A DNA stretch of 7,105 bases from DAOTUB01 sp034437455 (lineage in GTDB: Bacteria > Chloroflexota > Anaerolineae > B4-G1): positions 1 to 7,105 of the forward strand of contig DAOTUB010000255.1 in assembly GCA_034437455.1 (NCBI GenBank). The letters run 5' to 3'. Below are positions 6,705 to 7,105 of this stretch, one piece after another. Position 1 is the first letter of the stretch; every line of letters begins with the position of its first letter. The notes under the pieces are model-generated. The model made no database searches. It was not told where the DNA came from and saw only the letters and a list, made by a program, of their open reading frames with translations. The position numbers and the translations under genes were made by a program.

Positions 6705-6901
6705 TCAAGCTAATTTGTCGGCGCTCGCTACGCCCATTAGCGCCGCGCTAATGGGCGTAGCGGTCTCGATCACGACGTCTTTGCTGCCATCGATCAGGGT
6801 GCTGGCAAGAGTTACCAGATCAGCGGGAATGTGCCGGTACACTCGATGGTGTGGGCGGCGTCCAGAGCCTCGCTCTGGGTAAAGCGATCAGGATTTTTGG
6901 G
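6705..6901 (-). pseudogene. Possible decayed coding remnant with a one-base frameshift
   Basis: Just after the stop of the right-edge gene, one minus-strand frame reads NPDRFTQSEALDAAHTIE then CTGTFP before stopping at TAA 6814-6812. Around 6824-6827, at a CCC run, restoring one base would join it to another frame, ADLVTLASTLIDGSKDVV then IETATPISAALMGVASADK, ending at TGA 6707-6705. Both halves show protein-like composition and mostly G or C at third positions. There is no start codon with a ribosome-binding site for the first half, so it would be a gene fragment. I recognise no family, and the second half overlaps the 37-bp palindrome. Confidence 0.25.
6726..6762. repeat. Perfect 37-bp palindrome (18-bp arms, one central base)
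   Basis: The left arm starts CGCTACGCCCATTAGCGC and the right arm is its exact reverse complement, with a single C at 6744 between them. As RNA it would form a very stable hairpin with a small loop. Neither side carries a T-run, so it is not a typical intrinsic terminator, though it might still end or stabilise the transcript of the minus-strand gene that stops at 6907. A dispersed palindromic repeat (REP-like or miniature element) is the other possibility. Confidence 0.8.
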
Positions 6902-6906
6902 TTCAT

Positions 6907-7105
6907 CTATTTGTACTCATATGCCCCGATGTCGGGCTGCGCGTCGCGCGGCGCGCCATCCAAATCGACGCTCACGCCCGCGCTCGCCCCGGCGTCCTGC
7001 GCAGCGGATCCCGCGCCGATGTGGTAATCGCCTTCCGTCGGGGCGACAAAGGCTGGGTCGCCATAGACGTCGTGGGTGTGGGTGACGCTGGCGTCGGCGT
7101 CGGTT
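6907..7105 (-). CDS. C-terminal end of a secreted beta-helix / choice-of-anchor-type protein (partial)
   Basis: The frame runs from the right edge (first full codon 7104-7102) for 65 residues to TAG at 6909-6907; its start lies outside the window. The visible end contains GDPAFVAPTEGDYHIGAGSA, then AAQDAGASAG, then VDLDGAPRD and the terminal PDIGAYEYK. This series (D-P-x-F, then DYH-x-GxGSAA-x-DAG, then DxDGxPR, then DIGAYEY) is the familiar C-terminal pattern of right-handed parallel beta-helix proteins with a choice-of-anchor Q-type end, which are exported surface or extracellular proteins common in Chloroflexota and other environmental bacteria. Catalytic activity, if any, cannot be judged from this part. 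It is upstream of, and on the same strand as, the NHL-PHP gene, but over 550 bases and a separate promoter divide them. Confidence 0.8.
   Translation of the reverse strand, partial: TDADASVTHTHDVYGDPAFVAPTEGDYHIGAGSAAQDAGASAGVSVDLDGAPRDAQPDIGAYEYK

Noticed and set aside
6831..7085. An 84-residue plus-strand frame at the right edge
   Set aside because: It is an Arg-rich antisense frame of the beta-helix C-terminus, without a family motif.

Overview
The window looks like chromosomal DNA of a bacterium, most likely a Chloroflexota member (Anaerolineae/Caldilineae type). This is an inference from protein style. It rests on a large secreted NHL-repeat/Big_5/PHP protein ending in an 'xYLPxVxR' tail of the kind I associate with secreted Chloroflexota proteins, the C-terminus of a secreted beta-helix-type protein ending in 'DIGAYEY', and an IS1182-type insertion sequence. 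No rRNA, tRNA or housekeeping gene is present to fix the taxonomy. All apparently intact host genes are on the minus strand.

Layout from left to right. (1) Positions 1-57 may hold the 5' end of a minus-strand gene, with a good ribosome-binding site and ATG. Its reading frame meets a TAA at codon 8 before running into a hydrophobic signal-peptide-like stretch. (2) Positions 102-1283 (minus) encode a polytopic membrane protein of about 393 residues and unknown function. (3) Positions 1368-3032 are a complete IS1182-type element with 26-bp imperfect terminal inverted repeats. Its plus-strand transposase is dead, with an in-frame TAG and a later frameshift. (4) Positions 3080-6346 (minus) encode an exported protein of 1088 residues: signal peptide, twelve NHL-type repeats (probably two six-bladed propellers), a Big_5-type Ig domain, a CehA/McbA-like PHP metallohydrolase domain with its metal ligands present, and a short C-terminal tail. 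A sigma70-like promoter (TTGACG-N17-TATACT) lies upstream. (5) Positions 6507-6906 hold no intact gene. They contain an imperfect hairpin, a perfect 37-bp palindrome and a possible decayed coding remnant. (6) Positions 6907-7105 (minus) are the last 65 codons of a secreted beta-helix or choice-of-anchor-type protein that continues beyond the right edge.

How it fits together. The two best-understood host genes both specify exported proteins, so this is probably a stretch of accessory cell-surface or extracellular genes, interrupted by a decaying transposon. The membrane protein and the candidate start 44 bases downstream of it could form an operon. No link between the membrane protein and the NHL-PHP protein can be shown, and the IS now separates them. 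The most unusual item is the NHL-Ig-PHP domain combination. I see no defence system, CRISPR array or biosynthetic cluster.
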